DNA from: Megalonaias nervosa
Lineage: Eukaryota; Mollusca; Bivalvia; Unionida; Unionidae
Assembly (NCBI GenBank): GCA_016617855.1
Contig: JAECUM010001756.1
Location: forward strand, 124,001-188,000
Reading direction: 5' to 3'
Length of the DNA stretch: 64,000 bases
Position 1 is the first letter of the stretch. Each line of letters begins with the position of its first letter. This document shows positions 1 to 12,020 of the stretch, piece after piece. The notes beneath the pieces are model-generated. The model had not been told where the DNA came from and searched no databases. It saw nothing but the letters and a program-made list of their open reading frames with translations. Made by a program: the position numbers and the translations under genes.

Positions 1-101
1 AAAACCAAATATTGTTTGTTTATACAAGTTTTGAGGCTAAAAACCATTATGAGATCAATGGATTTATCCAATATTTCACATAAAATCATAATACAATTCA
101 C

Positions 102-411
102 TGTGTGTGTGATCTGGATTTTTAATGTATCTTTAACAATTTTTTCAGTCGCATTGCTATGATGTCTGCAGTGTGGCAGTTTATAGTTACGTGGGCATCA
201 TGCTTAAGACATGTAGCATCATGTCCCACCCAGTCACATTATCCTGACACCAGATCAACTAGTCCTAACACTAACCTCTTAATGCTGAGCACCTAGCGAG
301 GCAGCTGCTAATACGATTTTAAAAGTCTTTGGTATGACTCAGCTGGGGTTCAAACCAGCAACATCCCATTTCTGAGGCAGACGCTCTAACCACTAGACCA
401 CCAGAATGGTC
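102..411 (-). mobile_element. tRNA-derived SINE, copy 1
   Basis: Read on the minus strand, a tRNA-like head (A-box-like GGTCTAGTGG, B-box-like GGTTTGAACCC) is followed by a body of about 230 bp and a tail of CA repeats. The same order is seen in ten other places in this window. This copy is diverged from the best copy at 50364 but close to full length. Confidence 0.85.
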
Positions 412-939
412 TGCAATTAACTGACTTGTTTTTAATAAGTACAGTAAAATAGATTATTCTGGTTATACACAGCAATTTTGACTTCTTATAATCACACATC
501 TATTAATGAAACTAATTTGTCTAAATTCTTCATCTTTCCTCAAACTATGGTCCATGTACAATGTAGAAGAGAAAACTCTCCTTGCTGTTAGGTAAACCCG
601 AGTGTAAAAATATGAAGCATTTGGGTTTTTAAACTGACTGTTTGATGCTAGCGATGCTGTTGACACAGACCATAAGCAGCAAAACCAATGAGGTACTCAA
701 AGGTTGGAGAAATCGAACAATTAGTGTCAATTTTGGGGGTGGGGGTGAGGGAAAGGTGACAATTGTCCAAAAGATTTTCGAAGCTAATGTAAGCTGTTTT
801 GTGGGTTTTTTAAAAAAAAAATATGTATTAAACATGCATGCAAATCAATGTTTGTGCCAATGTAGTAACTTCAGATGACCTTAACTATAAAGAACAGATT
901 TTGAAAATTAGTCATTTAAAGTTTTAAAAAAATATTTTT

Positions 940-1062
940 AGTAACTGTGGATATATTTGATGGTGGATTGGCATCATCTGAACAAATCGTAAGAGCTTCA
1001 TGCCAGGACACTATCTGTCAATTTGACCAAATTCTACTGATCGGCTTTTGGGAAGAAAATAT
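940..1062 (+). repeat. dispersed repeat G, fragment
   Basis: Contains 'GGATTGGCATCATCTGA', 'AGCTTCATGCCAGGA' and 'CTGTCAATTTGACCAAATTC' in order. The same phrases recur, diverged, at 27.1-27.7, 55.6-56.1 and 61.3-61.6 kb. Nature unknown; it may be an old transposon remnant or a degenerate tandem repeat. Confidence 0.45.
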
Positions 1063-1416
1063 AAACAGCAACATGAATAGATGCCACTTCAGCAAATGAA
1101 GGGCCATAGCATAAGCTCACTTGGCATTATGGTCTGGTCAGCACTAAAAACTGTAATGTCTTAGGACTAAATTACAACAGATATTTTTCGTACCCATCCT
1201 GCCCATATTCTAAAGTACAATTATTATTATTATTATTAATACACACAGCCCAGCCTGGGGCTTTAATCAGTCGCGAAGCACTCAGTGCATAGGCAACTTT
1301 AATCCATGGAAAAAAAAAAAAAATTATTATGCATTAATAGTTTTGCAATAAAAGTTTGTAAAGTCAGACTCTAATGATAATCAGTCAGATTATCTTCTGA
1401 ATAAAATGAAAAATGT

Positions 1417-1468
1417 GATGTAATTAAATGGTGTAATTAAATGATGTAATTAAATGATGTAATTAAAT
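1417..1468 (+). repeat. 13-bp tandem repeat, four units
   Basis: Four head-to-tail units of GATGTAATTAAAT; only the second differs, by one base. Confidence 0.9.
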
Positions 1469-2559
1469 CGGTTTTGGAGAGGATATAACATGCGGAATGT
1501 CAGAGCAATGCAGAAATCAGAAAGGAAACAATAACAGCAGATTACTGCATAGAGGCGAAAAAGTTTTAACAATGATAAGAAATATGTTATATATTGTCAT
1601 AGAGTATTAAAAAATATTTGTGCCTAAAAGTAGTTTCTCTTCTTTCTTTGCCCTATGTCTCGTAAAAAAAAATCAACTCCGAGAGAAAACATGGCTAAAA
1701 TTACGTGCAATTTTAAAGCATTTTTATTTTATCTTGAGCATTTTTAAAGCAAATCATTTTGCAGCAGAAGTTATATTATGCACGATTATGGCCTAAAGTT
1801 AATTTCTTCAGTTCTATAATTTAAACTTTGTCCAAAATATATTTTTTCTTTGCATGTTTATGATTCTAACTTTGTAATTTGTAATCTCATGGAAAAGCGA
1901 GTGACAAAGTTTATTTAGGATGACTACTGCCAACTTCTCTAAGGGTTCCTTTTGAAAAGAAGGTATACATTTGTTGTTGATCATTAATTTTGACTCATTT
2001 TGACATTTTCACAAAGAAATAAGTCCATACCCATACCCAGTACTTAAGTAGTTTTGAATAAATTCGTACAAATTCACCATAATTGCAGTCACACCTGTCT
2101 GCATGGCTTCGACTATTTTGGTATTAATTATCCTCTGGACCATCAAAAAACTAAGTCTCTACTTAGCACAATAAAGCATATACGTTTCTGACATATGACT
2201 GAATTCTTTTTTTGGTAATTGCAGCCCAGACCTGCACACATTTCAGCATTTTGAGTAAATTCCAGATAGTAAATCTTCAAAATCCAATTCAAGAGCATGG
2301 TACAGGAAGATTCATCTTGACATGGTTTTCAAACAACAAAGAACAAACACTGGAAACAAGGCCACAGTAACCCGATCTGGTGTGTGACATTTTTTGGTCC
2401 CAAGATTCACCCCTGTCAAATGATGTAAAAATCTATTATATGTGCCTGAGCAGAGAGGACAAATGCAAGCATAGGCAAGCATACAAAAAAGTGTATTCTA
2501 TACCACCTGCAAGCAGGGGCATAAAAAAATCTGTTCTTGTGAAAGATAACTAAACTTAC

Positions 2560-2627
2560 ATATCCTCTGGATTCCAGTGCAGAAGGACATGGACTTTGCC
2601 AGATTGATCTGTTCGTCTTGCAATCAC
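2560..2627 (-). CDS. candidate internal coding exon, unidentified gene
   Basis: On the minus strand, 68 bases lie between an acceptor (ATTTATCATTTTAG) and a consensus donor (AT then GTAAGT). The frame is open throughout and reads VIARRTDQSGKVHVLLHW followed by NPED. It starts in phase 0 and ends in phase 2. Low-repeat composition, balanced codons and a beta-strand-like pattern look like real coding sequence. The next good candidate upstream on this strand, 34709-34833, ends in phase 0, so the two could be spliced together across about 32 kb. I do not recognise the protein family. This is one exon only, not a complete gene. Confidence 0.6.
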
Positions 2628-2741
2628 CTAAAATGATAAATTCAGCAAATAAGAACCAGTTGTTTCATAACAATGTAGTGTGACATAACAAGATTTATCA
2701 ATGATAACACAGGTATGTCACTGTAGAAAATCTTCCTTGCA

Positions 2742-3120
2742 CAGTAAAACTTGCATATAAAGGACATCCAAGGGACACAAAAAGCTGTCCTTCATAAACA
2801 GGTATCCTTTATATGAAGGGAACTTTATGATGCAACCTGAACTTTTCTGCTACACTTTTCCCCATGTGTTTTAGTCCCGATATCATTATGGCATGGACTT
2901 ATATGTCCAGGTTTATGGACTTTAAATGAGCAAAATAAAGCCCCAAAAATAAGTTAAAGCAAATATTTTAGCAGGGGGAAAGAATCCCATTTAACAACCA
3001 TGTCTATCCTATGTATCATTATAAATCCTTTATATACACTGAAAACGTATTTTGGACATTAAAAAATGTCAACTGTCCATGTTTGACAGGTGTCCTTTAT
3101 ATACAAGACAAATATACAGG
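2742..3120. mobile_element. MITE-like element, possibly pogo/Tc1-mariner
   Basis: The left end begins CAGTAAAACTTGCATATAAA and continues GGACATCC. The right end, read on the other strand, carries CTTGTATATAAAGGACACC. The ends are imperfect inverted repeats with repeated GTCC(T/A)TTATA words inside. CAGT-type ends with 'TATAAAGGACAYC' resemble pogo/Tigger-type MITEs as I recall them. No transposase frame remains and no clear TA duplication was found. Confidence 0.45.
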
Positions 3121-4515
3121 GATTCTTAATGGGCTTCCTAATCATGTATTTGTTAACAAGGTGAGTATATAATTCCAGTATTCATTCTAGAAACAAAAAA
3201 TGTGGGGCCCTTGGGCCTTTAACATGACTATAAGAGGGGGCATTTAGAAACAACAGGGGCTAATGAAAATCAGTAGGACATTTCTGTTAGTCCAAAAAAT
3301 TGATTGTCTTAAGTTTCTTTGGCAATATAAGTACACTCAGTTCAGTAAACCGTCTTGGGGTGCACTTGATTCAGTTAGTCTGGAACCAAACATAGCACTT
3401 GTTATTGTTGTTTTCTTGGATCTTCATTATGCACCCACAGGGTGGAAATAAGGTAACTTTCTTGCACCAAAGATAAAAAACCGGGGGACTGGCACAGTCT
3501 AAAATATATACTCTAATTATACCAGATTTATAAAAAATTTTGATTTGTGTCATCTGTGCTATGATTGCCATGGTAGGATGAAGACATGAACCATAAAATG
3601 GACCAATGAATACCACACAATTCTAAGTTATTCACCATTGGGCTGTGGTGAAAAAGAAAGTCTTTATTCTCATGCAAATACACCTTTTTAAAACTCAATA
3701 TGAAAAACAAAATACTTTTAAAAATACTGAATACAATCATATTTTCTTCAAAAAATTCAAACTACTATCAGGATTCTTAAACTGACAGACATATAAAATA
3801 TGTACTATGAAAATAACAAGGAAACCAAGGTACAAAAAAACAGTAACATTTCCATCTAAATCTGTTGCTTATTTTTGAGATGAATAAGGCTAAAGGTTTT
3901 CTGTGGAGGTAAATCCTATCAAACTCATTATTATTCATGAATTTTGATGATTTTATAGATGATGAACGTTTTTTGTTTAAAATTTAAATACCTCTTTTAA
4001 GACAAATTAACGGTAATTTCGTTTCATTATTGAGGTGAAAAGATGGGAAAATGCGCACCTGCATCATAATTTGGATAAATGAAGCTTATCAAAATTTTCA
4101 ATTTGAATAATTTTCATAAAATTTAAATTTACCTCAGAATTTTAATATTATATTTGTCAGACAGGTCTCATATTTAAAAAGAACTTGACAGATGTTGTGC
4201 TTATGACAGACATAAAAACATAGGAGATATCATGTTCATCTCTGCAGTAGAGTCAATTTTAATTTTGTTGAAATGAGTATCCATGTCACAGATGTAGCCA
4301 CCAAATAAGTTGTGTAAAGAAGTATAAGAAGAAAATTAATTTAATATTGACAAAAAGTTTTTGTTAATAATTATTATAAAATCAAATGTAAAACCTTTCA
4401 AATCTGCACTAAAGGTGCAATACATAGCTTATTATAATCACAAGCTGACAACCACTGTGTACTTATAATATTGCGCAAATATATAAACTGACCTTACAAA
4501 ATTTAAATTCACCTG
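3121..4515. other. noncoding, nothing recognised
   Basis: AT-rich sequence. Short open frames near 3263-3740 lack domains and read as chance frames. Confidence 0.5.
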
Positions 4516-4705
4516 ACCCAAATCTGGCTGAGCATTTTATAGTGCAGAGGTAATTGTAAGAAAACATGCCTTGCCCATGAGCATACCATGACAGCGGATT
4601 GGGCTGATCCAACTGTAGGATCTAAACCCACATCTGTTTGGCCGAAAGTCCGACACACTGATAACTGAGCCACTGCAGTTTCTCTTACTTGTTGTGGGGA
4701 TCTCA
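4516..4705 (-). mobile_element. second tRNA-derived SINE family, one copy
   Basis: On the minus strand the head carries A-box-like TGGCTCAGTTAT (plus 4661-4672) and B-box-like GGTTTAGATCC (plus 4618-4628). Then comes 'GGGCAAGGCATG...TTACAATTACCTCTG', resembling the 'GGGCAAGGCACTTTA...TTGCCTC' body shared by several animal SINEs. It does not match the abundant SINE in this window. Two overlapping 74-79-codon frames on this strand are produced by the repeat and are not genes. Confidence 0.6.
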
Positions 4706-5861
4706 AACAATGGAACATTGTGGACACAAATGGGGGTGTATATAACAATAATGGTCAACAAGTTTATTTAAAAAAAATTGCTGTAAAATGCTGGCTTCTC
4801 AAAATTCAATCATGAAAATAACAATGCTGCACGATAAATTTACTTAAAGTCCAGTGATTATTGGTATTGCATGAGTGCATAAGCCAAGTTAAAAAAAATG
4901 GACCAGCACTAGAGGTGCAACAATTCACTGATACCAGTATTTATAGGCATTGTGATATTTTCTACCAAAGAATACTGCATTATTTTGTGCATTACAACTG
5001 GAATATCTCAATATGCATTACATCGTAAGTATTATGTACACTAATCTATAGTAGAACAGGAAAGAGATGTTATCATGCTATAATACATGAATTAAAGTTG
5101 AGAAATGAAAGAACGCTGATGAGCTTTATGTCTCTTCAATTAAAGTATTCAAGATTCTGGTGCTTTTTTTGTGTGCATCATTATCCATCTGCTAGATATC
5201 AGTTATCAGACAGGTTCCCCTAATCAGTAAGAGAAACCACCAGATTCAGTGATGAAACACCATAATAATTTTTTTTGTGGGATATGGTTATGTATTAATG
5301 ATAAATGAATCGTATGTTTTATGTTTCTATTTTTTTATTACACAGTATGAAAGAGAGTTTGTGGATTTACTGTCTATAAAAAAAAAAAAAAAATTCCCCT
5401 CCCATAATATTTTGTAAAGACCTAAATGGTGGATGAAATCTTTAACCTAAAACCCTCCATGACGAGAATTTAACTTGTATTACTTTTCTTACATTTTTTC
5501 ACAAGTGGAAAAAAAAAAATCAACTTGCAAAAATCCTATCAGCTGAAGTACCCCTTTGTCAGAAAAAAAAATCCTACATCCGTGTTTCCCAAAGGGTCGC
5601 AAGACTGAGAGTAAAAAAATCCCTTCATGTCAGAAATGAGGGTCAGTCTTGGCAAGAAAACAAATCATGGTGTCAGAAATAGTGGTCAAATTAAAAATTT
5701 TGGGTCTCTGATGCACGAATGAGGGTAAAGGGACACACTGTAAGGCATGTATAGCTAAATTGTTTTTTTTTTCTTGTTGTATACCTAAGTCTGATTCACA
5801 CACACATCAAGTTTTTATTTTTGTTCCATGAAAGGTTCATGAACAATTAGCCTCATAAAGA
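4706..5861. other. noncoding, nothing recognised
   Basis: AT-rich with several homopolymer A/T runs (for example around 5380). No open frame of interest. Confidence 0.5.
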
Positions 5862-6185
5862 TGTGTTTGTGTGGGATTTGGATTTTTAATGTAGCTGCAA
5901 CAATTTTACAGTCATACTGCTACGATGTCTGCAGTGCAGCAGTTTGTAGTGATGTCTAGCACTGAGGCATCATGCCGCAGGCATGTAGCATGATGTCCCA
6001 CCCAATCACATTATCCTGACACCAGGCCAACCAGTCCTAACACAAATCTCTTAATCCTGAGTACCAAGCGAGGCAGCTGTTAGTAACATTTCTATAAGTC
6101 TTTGGTATGACTCGGCCGGAGTTCGAATCCGCGACCTCTCACATCTGAGGCGGATGCTCTAACCACTTAGCCCACCTGAGCGGTC
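5862..6185 (-). mobile_element. tRNA-derived SINE, copy 2
   Basis: Full-length minus-strand copy. B-box-like GGATTCGAACTC lies near plus 6120 and the head ends at 6185. The body ('GATGTCCCACCC', 'ACATTATCCTGACACCAGG') matches the other copies. Confidence 0.88.
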
Positions 6186-8020
6186 TCCACCAGGAATGAA
6201 TAAGAATGTATCAGGGACAACCATTACATTTTTAGGAGGTTGGTTAATATGCGACAAAATATTTGTATCTGGCTGTCCTAAAAAACAAATACTCGTACAG
6301 CATATCATCAACGGAGACACCTTAACTGGTTTTACCTAATAAACACAGTCTACAATGGACTGATTCACTCACATTTTAGGGTGAAGCGACTTTTCTACCC
6401 TGACTGACTAGTGCAGAGTGGTGAGAAAATATGGAAAAGTGTGTGTAAAGTGGTGAAAATTTAGAATTTTTAAAAGTCACTTAAAACAGCGATTTTACAA
6501 AATCTTTGTGTCAAATAATAACAAAACAAGAGAAATGTTCAAACTATATGAAAATATTAAAACTGTTCTTTGTATGATTCTGAAAAATTACTGTATGACT
6601 TTGTTATTGCAAAAACCTTATGCTCAAACACTGATTACTGTCAAACTTTGGTCACAGATATAGAGGTACAAGTTTTTGCTTTCTATTTCTGCAGGTTGAA
6701 ATACAAAACAAACTTGTTTACTTTCACTAGCAATCGGCCATTAAACCTCCACAAAGAAACATTTGCTTGTGGTTGGTTTACAAACGCATCAAACTGCTTC
6801 TTCTCATGGTAACTTAATCAATGCCAAAACAAGCGTCACTTTACATTTGGGAATTGTGCAAATGATTTTGCAGAATTTGCTGAATTATAATTCCTTACTG
6901 CAATACGTATTGTATCTCCTAATTGTAGGATATATACAGTGGCGTGTATTGTAATGCCACCCACGTCCTGTGATATGTAGAGTACCATGACCAACAGGCA
7001 TACACAGCTCCAGCTACCACTCCATCATCTAATGAGATTGTATCCCACAGGAAATAGATGATTGAAATTAAACTCATCAATATATCTGCAGAAATCAGTC
7101 GGGAAGGTGGGGTGGATCGGAGGCCAGAGCTCTAGATATGGACACATGGAACTGGAAATGGAAACCATCTGAAGTCTCATTAATATAAAGCACATACCAG
7201 ATTCAGTTGAAATCTACCAATCCTCGGTCAAGTTATGATGCTGAAACCAAAATTAAGAAGAAGAGGTAACCAAGGGCCATAACTCTTTTCAATAATGCAG
7301 TTGCATTCTTGAAACCAAACTCATTCAAGATCACCTCTGTAACTAAATGTGCTCATGGGATATGGATGCCCAACCACAGTACATCAAATGACCTTAATGC
7401 AAACCCCAAGGACAGGGTTGGGGTATGGAAGGACAATTAAATAAGTTTTCTTTGACTGGCAGTGCAGAAACCACTGAAATGGCATCTGTTTGGTTAATTA
7501 TGTACCTTATCACACAGGCTGACTTCAGAAAGGTTTTATAACAGATAGCTAACAGTGCAACTGACATTGGAAAAGATGATATTAAAGCGTCTGCTGAAAC
7601 CCTCAGCAATCATTAAGTGGTCCACTGAAACTCAGCAATGTTCGAGTTGTCTGCGAATAAAATGGTTGAGAACCACTGCATGATTTCTTTCATAACCAAA
7701 TATGGTAAAGGTACACTACTGATGACTAGTTTGAAAACCTTGTAATTGCAATGCAATGGATGGACTAAGAGACAGACAGGTAACACCACCGTCATAATCG
7801 GACGTAAAAAGCACTTCAGTTGAAGTCCTATAATTGTTAATATAGTTATGCTGCAGAAATCCAAATTAGCAAAACAGGCAATTAGGGGCCATAACTCCTC
7901 ATCAATATAAAAGATGTGCCCAAAAGCTGGAAATCAAACTCATTAAGCTCATTTAGTTAAAATCCAATTAATGCTGTTTCAATTACTTGATTGTTAAGTT
8001 AAAAATGCCGGATCTCCCAT
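6186..8020. other. noncoding with dispersed 'AGGGCCATAACTC' repeats
   Basis: Two copies of a short dispersed phrase, 'AAGGGCCATAACTCTT' near 7272 and 'AGGGGCCATAACTCCT' near 7885, each followed by 'GAAA(C/T)CAAACTCATTAAG'-type text. I recall this phrase as very common in bivalve intergenic DNA (not checked). No gene is seen. Confidence 0.45.
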
Positions 8021-8460
8021 TTAAACAGAGATGTTAATCCCTACTGGCTGTAGAGTATGTAATTGGTATATCCCAAAAAGTTCTCTATCTTTCTTAAAAA
8101 GTGTGCTACTGGAGAGCTCTGGATCAGATTTAATGATTTCTATTATCTGATATTTAACACAATCTATGTTGTGGTCAGATAAATTAAAATGTTTAGACAC
8201 TGGGGAATCTTTATGATCACGGATATCCCTCAAGTGTTAATTTATTCTCACTTAAAATTCCCATTTTGTCTCACCTACATATTGTTTACCATATTTAGTG
8301 CAGGTGAGTAAACAGATGACATTACATGTGGTACAATGTCCTCTTAGTTATGATTTATATTTGAGGATAGTAAATGTGCTTTTAGTGATTTTAGATTTAT
8401 CCATTTTCTTGCACAAACTGCAATTCATGTCTTGCAATCTAATATTTTGTTGTGAATTTT
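8021..8460 (-). pseudogene. Penelope-like GIY-YIG endonuclease remnant
   Basis: The minus strand reads as the C-terminal part of a retroelement protein: a Cys-containing stretch, then NVICLLTCTKYGKQYVGET, then HLRDIRDHKDSPVSKHFN, a DPELSSST stretch and a final LQPVGIN. The KQYVGET core with downstream arginine and histidine matches GIY-YIG nuclease domains attached to Penelope-like reverse transcriptases. At least three in-frame stops (plus 8348-8350, 8252-8254, 8237-8239) break it, so it is dead. The reverse transcriptase was not found upstream. The exact clade is uncertain; other retroelements carrying a similar tail are possible. Confidence 0.65.
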
Positions 8461-8814
8461 AGGGACAGGGGGTTAACAGACCACACCCAGCAGATGGGAG
8501 GGAATGCCTCTACATCTCAACAGTCATCATCTTCCCTACTTGAACGTTAAGTATTTCAGTAAAATTACCATTAAAATGATTAAAATTGACGAGTGATCAA
8601 GGTGAAAGTTATTTCTGTGCCATTCCAACTAAAACCATTTCATATATCAAACTATCTCAACTAGAGTTCTGTTTGTAAAACATATATTCCCATCCTTTCC
8701 CCATTTTGACCTGACCCTAAAAGTTTCAGTCTCTCGAGTAAGAAATGTCTCAAAGGCAAATATGAGTCAGGTGTGTGCATTTGTCTTTTCATGCCACATT
8801 GAAAGTACATGTAT

Positions 8815-9123
8815 AGCTCTACCATGTTATAACATGGTAGTGGGGGTCCAATACCACTGACCATACTATTTACCAAACCGTGCTATACCAAGAACCACCA
8901 TATCTAACTATCACAGTATATTGAGAATAGTGTAATATATGGAATGGTGGTATTGCAGGCTCTGTCAAAACTTCTGAAACGGAAATGAAGAAATAAAGAC
9001 TAAACTTCACCTCGTTTTATTTCAAATGATCTTGTTATACATTGGTATGATTTTGGTCCTGGGGTCCATAGTAATACTGTGTTATATCTGGAATTGTGCT
9101 ATAATGAGGTGCAGTATAATGGT
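8815..9123 (+). mobile_element. MITE-like family M, copy 1
   Basis: Begins ATGTTATAACATGGTAGTG and ends with GCTATAATGAGGTGCAG. Shared phrases with 32430 and 43428 are 'TATATTGAGAATAG', 'GAAATGAAGAAATA' and 'CATTGGTATGATTTTGGTC'. The ends are weak inverted repeats built on GTTATAAC. No coding sequence. Confidence 0.6.
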
Positions 9124-9126
9124 GGA

Positions 9127-9128
<2 letters not shown>

Positions 9129-9184
<56 letters not shown>
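9129..9184. repeat. compound (TC)n(TA)n microsatellite
   Basis: About 15 TC units switch directly into about 12 TA units, at the end of the MITE-like copy. Confidence 0.95.
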
Positions 9185-9189
<5 letters not shown>

Positions 9190-10095
9190 AATCCCAAGAA
9201 TTTCCAAACTGATGCCCAAGAAGCAAATGTCAGTTGCACATATAAATCTTTCTTTTCATGGCCATTAAGTGTATATATGTTTATAGTTTGGAGATCTCAA
9301 TTATTTCCCAGTTATAATGGGGGTGGGCTAAATCCTGTTTATATTGGTTAAATTTACCTGAAAAAGTCATTATTGTGACATGAAAAAGCATGTCAGAAGT
9401 GTGACTGAGAAACGAAAGTGTAGAGGCAACACCAGTTAAGGTGTAACGGGGATACAAAGGTGTAGGGAGATCTCAGTGCAGCCTAAAAGAAAGCTGTAGG
9501 GGTCCCCCATACCAGTTAAGGTGTAATGGGGATAACACAGAGATGGGAGATCTCAGTGCATCCCAAAAGAAAGCTGTGGGAGTCCCCCATAACAAATTTG
9601 GTTCAAATTCATATATTCCCATTAAAGATGCCTTATTGAAACCAGACGTTGACTGATGAACTTGATTACAGTCTGGCTTCAGGTTTGCAGAGTAAGTTCA
9701 AAATGGGAAATGTGCACACAAATTAGAGGCTGAAACAAAGACAATATCAAACTTTTTTATATCAAAATATAGCCAATGTCCAAATGGTGTCAACAATCAC
9801 TGAATGAATGAGTAGTAATATCTCAACCCCAGCAGGCAATTGACATTCATTCATGGTTCAGAAGGTATAGTTCAAACACAGTGCCTGTCTAACAGTGTAT
9901 AAGGGGTAGGAATGACTGTCTGTTGCCTGTCAGTGTTCTGATGTTATGTCAGTGTCAGGCATTGCTTATTCAAGTTATATTGCTGTTAACTGTAAAATGT
10001 GTAAGTTCTCATGTTATGGAAATGAGGATGAAGTTATATTTCATAACTGTTTGTCCACAGTATGGGGGAATAAAGCTACTTTATGACAATGTGAC

Positions 10096-10098
<3 letters not shown>

Positions 10099-10162
<64 letters not shown>
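10099..10162. repeat. compound (CT)n(TA)n microsatellite
   Basis: Same CT-then-TA structure as at 9129, about 1 kb downstream. Confidence 0.95.
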
Positions 10163-10164
<2 letters not shown>

Positions 10165-10275
10165 AAGATTTTCATACATGAAGTTACAGTGTACCAAGAA
10201 TGAGGGTAAAGGTGTAAAGCAACAGCAATATGATCCAATAAATATAGTGACACTTTAGGCTAAGCAAATGTGTTT

Positions 10276-10281
<6 letters not shown>

Positions 10282-10371
<90 letters not shown>
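10282..10371. repeat. long (TA)n microsatellite
   Basis: Over 40 consecutive TA units. Open frames of poly-Tyr/Ile across it are artefacts. Confidence 0.95.
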
Positions 10372-10373
<2 letters not shown>

Positions 10374-10375
10374 GT

Positions 10376-10475
10376 AATTCCTTTTTTGTATGGGGGTATT
10401 TTTTTTTTACCATGGGGAAAAAGTGCTAGGGTTGGCAATGAGAAACATGGACAGTTGACCAACCAGAAAAGAACA
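10376..10475 (+). repeat. dispersed repeat D, copy 1
   Basis: A T-rich run, then TTTACCATGGGGAAAAAG, GTGCTAGGGTTGGCAATGAG and AAACATGGACAGTTG. The same order is found at 38033-38212 and 59838-59910. Confidence 0.6.
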
Positions 10476-11049
10476 TTTTTTTTGTTTGTTTGGCCTATAG
10501 GTTGTTCTCTATACATAATAAATGCATTTACACTTGAAATAATCATGCATTTACACTTGAAATAACCACTAATTCAGTTCACTGCATTAAAAATATAATA
10601 TTCTGCCTTTATTTTTAATAAATATATTTATCAACAAATCTGTTTCTTATAATATCTTAATCTCCCCCCCCTTGCAAATCATTACTATACTTGATTATTT
10701 ATTTATTCTGAGGGAGAATTTTAAAATGTATTCTGGAACAAGAGCTTGCATTCACTGAATACAATTTATCAAGCACATAAAAGTTTTATAGGGTTAGTGT
10801 CCTAATCAAGTTCCATCCACCTCAGATGTCCAATGACCTAGCTCTATTTTCCACAGTACACACTACTGACCTCCTTTTCTAGACACCTAAACAAACCCAG
10901 CTATAAGATATCATTATAGTAAAGTCAGTTGGCAGAAAATGCCTGTTTATCTTTGCAATGCTTTTAAAATCTATTTTCAAGAAATACTTTTAAAAAAAGA
11001 CAACTAAAGTGATAATCAAGTCAACATGTTAGGAGTAATCTGAAGAACA

Positions 11050-11138
11050 TGCAACATAAACTCTGATCTGCCAGCATATGAGATCTGTGTCTGTGTTGTC
11101 TCCAGTTGGAATGAACTTATGAGTGAGTATATATGGCA
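11050..11138 (+). repeat. palindromic family P, right half only
   Basis: Contains GATCTGCCAGCAT, AGATCTGTGTC, then CAGTTGGAATGAACTTATGA and GTGAGTATATATGGC, matching the right end of the full copies at 41341 and 44494. Confidence 0.55.
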
Positions 11139-11573
11139 AGTAATTTATGGTGAGTAATGTGTGGTAAGTAATGTACAGTGTATACCACATTAAACATTAA
11201 TACTTGTTTAATTGTTTTAACATGGAAAAACAGTTTGACCATCTCTATTACATTTTCTTCCTGTCAAAACTGTTGCGAGTAAATCACATCTCAATAAATC
11301 TGAAACTACACAGTCATCAATATTAACAAAATTAATGAGCAAAGTTCATTAAATTTTTTTTTTTTTTTTTTATATATTTACAAATTTAGACTGAAACCTG
11401 CATATGAGATTGAGGACTAGGATGCCCCTACCAAACTGTTAGGATCCAAAATGGGCCTTGACTTGAATTTAATGAAAAAAATGTATCCATAAACAAAAAC
11501 GTTTTCATTGTCATCTTCAGATTAAGCCACATACCAAATTTGACTCGTATCAATCCTTCAAAAATTGCTGAGC

Positions 11574-12020
11574 TGAAACAAAGTATGGGACAGTCCTAAA
11601 CAAAGTATGGGACAGTTCTAAATGTGATGTGATGTGATGTAATTATGATTTTTAACGTAGCTTTAACAATTTTTCAGTCATATCGCTACGATGTCTGCAG
11701 TGTGGCAGTTTATAGTGATGTCTAGCACTGGGGCATCATGCCGCAGACATGTAGCATGATGTCCCACCCAGTCACATTATCCTGACACCAGGCCGACCAG
11801 TCCTAACACTAACCTCTTAATGCTGAGCGCCAAGCGAGGCAGCTGTTAGTACCATTTTTGTAAGTCTTTGGTATGACTCGGCCGGGGATCGAACCCACGA
11901 CCTCCCGCATCCGAGGCGGACGCTCTAACCACTAGGCCACCGGATCGGTCGACAGTCCTAAATAAAGTATGGGACAATCCTAAACAAAGTAAGGGATAGC
12001 CTTAAACAAAGTATGGGACA
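11574..12020 (+). repeat. 22-bp minisatellite split by a SINE
   Basis: Units of CCTAAACAAAGTATGGGACAGT lie on both sides of the SINE at 11623-11950: about two and a half to the left and about three to the right. Confidence 0.8.
11623..11950 (-). mobile_element. tRNA-derived SINE, copy 3
   Basis: Full-length minus-strand copy with a near-perfect head (B-box-like GGTTCGATCCC on the minus strand). It is flanked by GACAGTTCTAAA (11611-11622) and GACAGTCCTAAA (11951-11962). These look like a 12-bp target duplication, but they also belong to the local tandem repeat, so the duplication is not independent proof. Confidence 0.9.

Larger units (their letters stand above)
412..2559. other. noncoding, small repeats only
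   Basis: AT-rich sequence with short A or T runs and an ATT microsatellite near 1207. Short open frames near 463-878 have no recognisable content. I see no gene here apart from the small repeats listed separately. Confidence 0.5.

Noticed and set aside
10184..10546. 120-codon minus-strand frame
   Set aside because: It spans the TA microsatellite and repeat D; low complexity.
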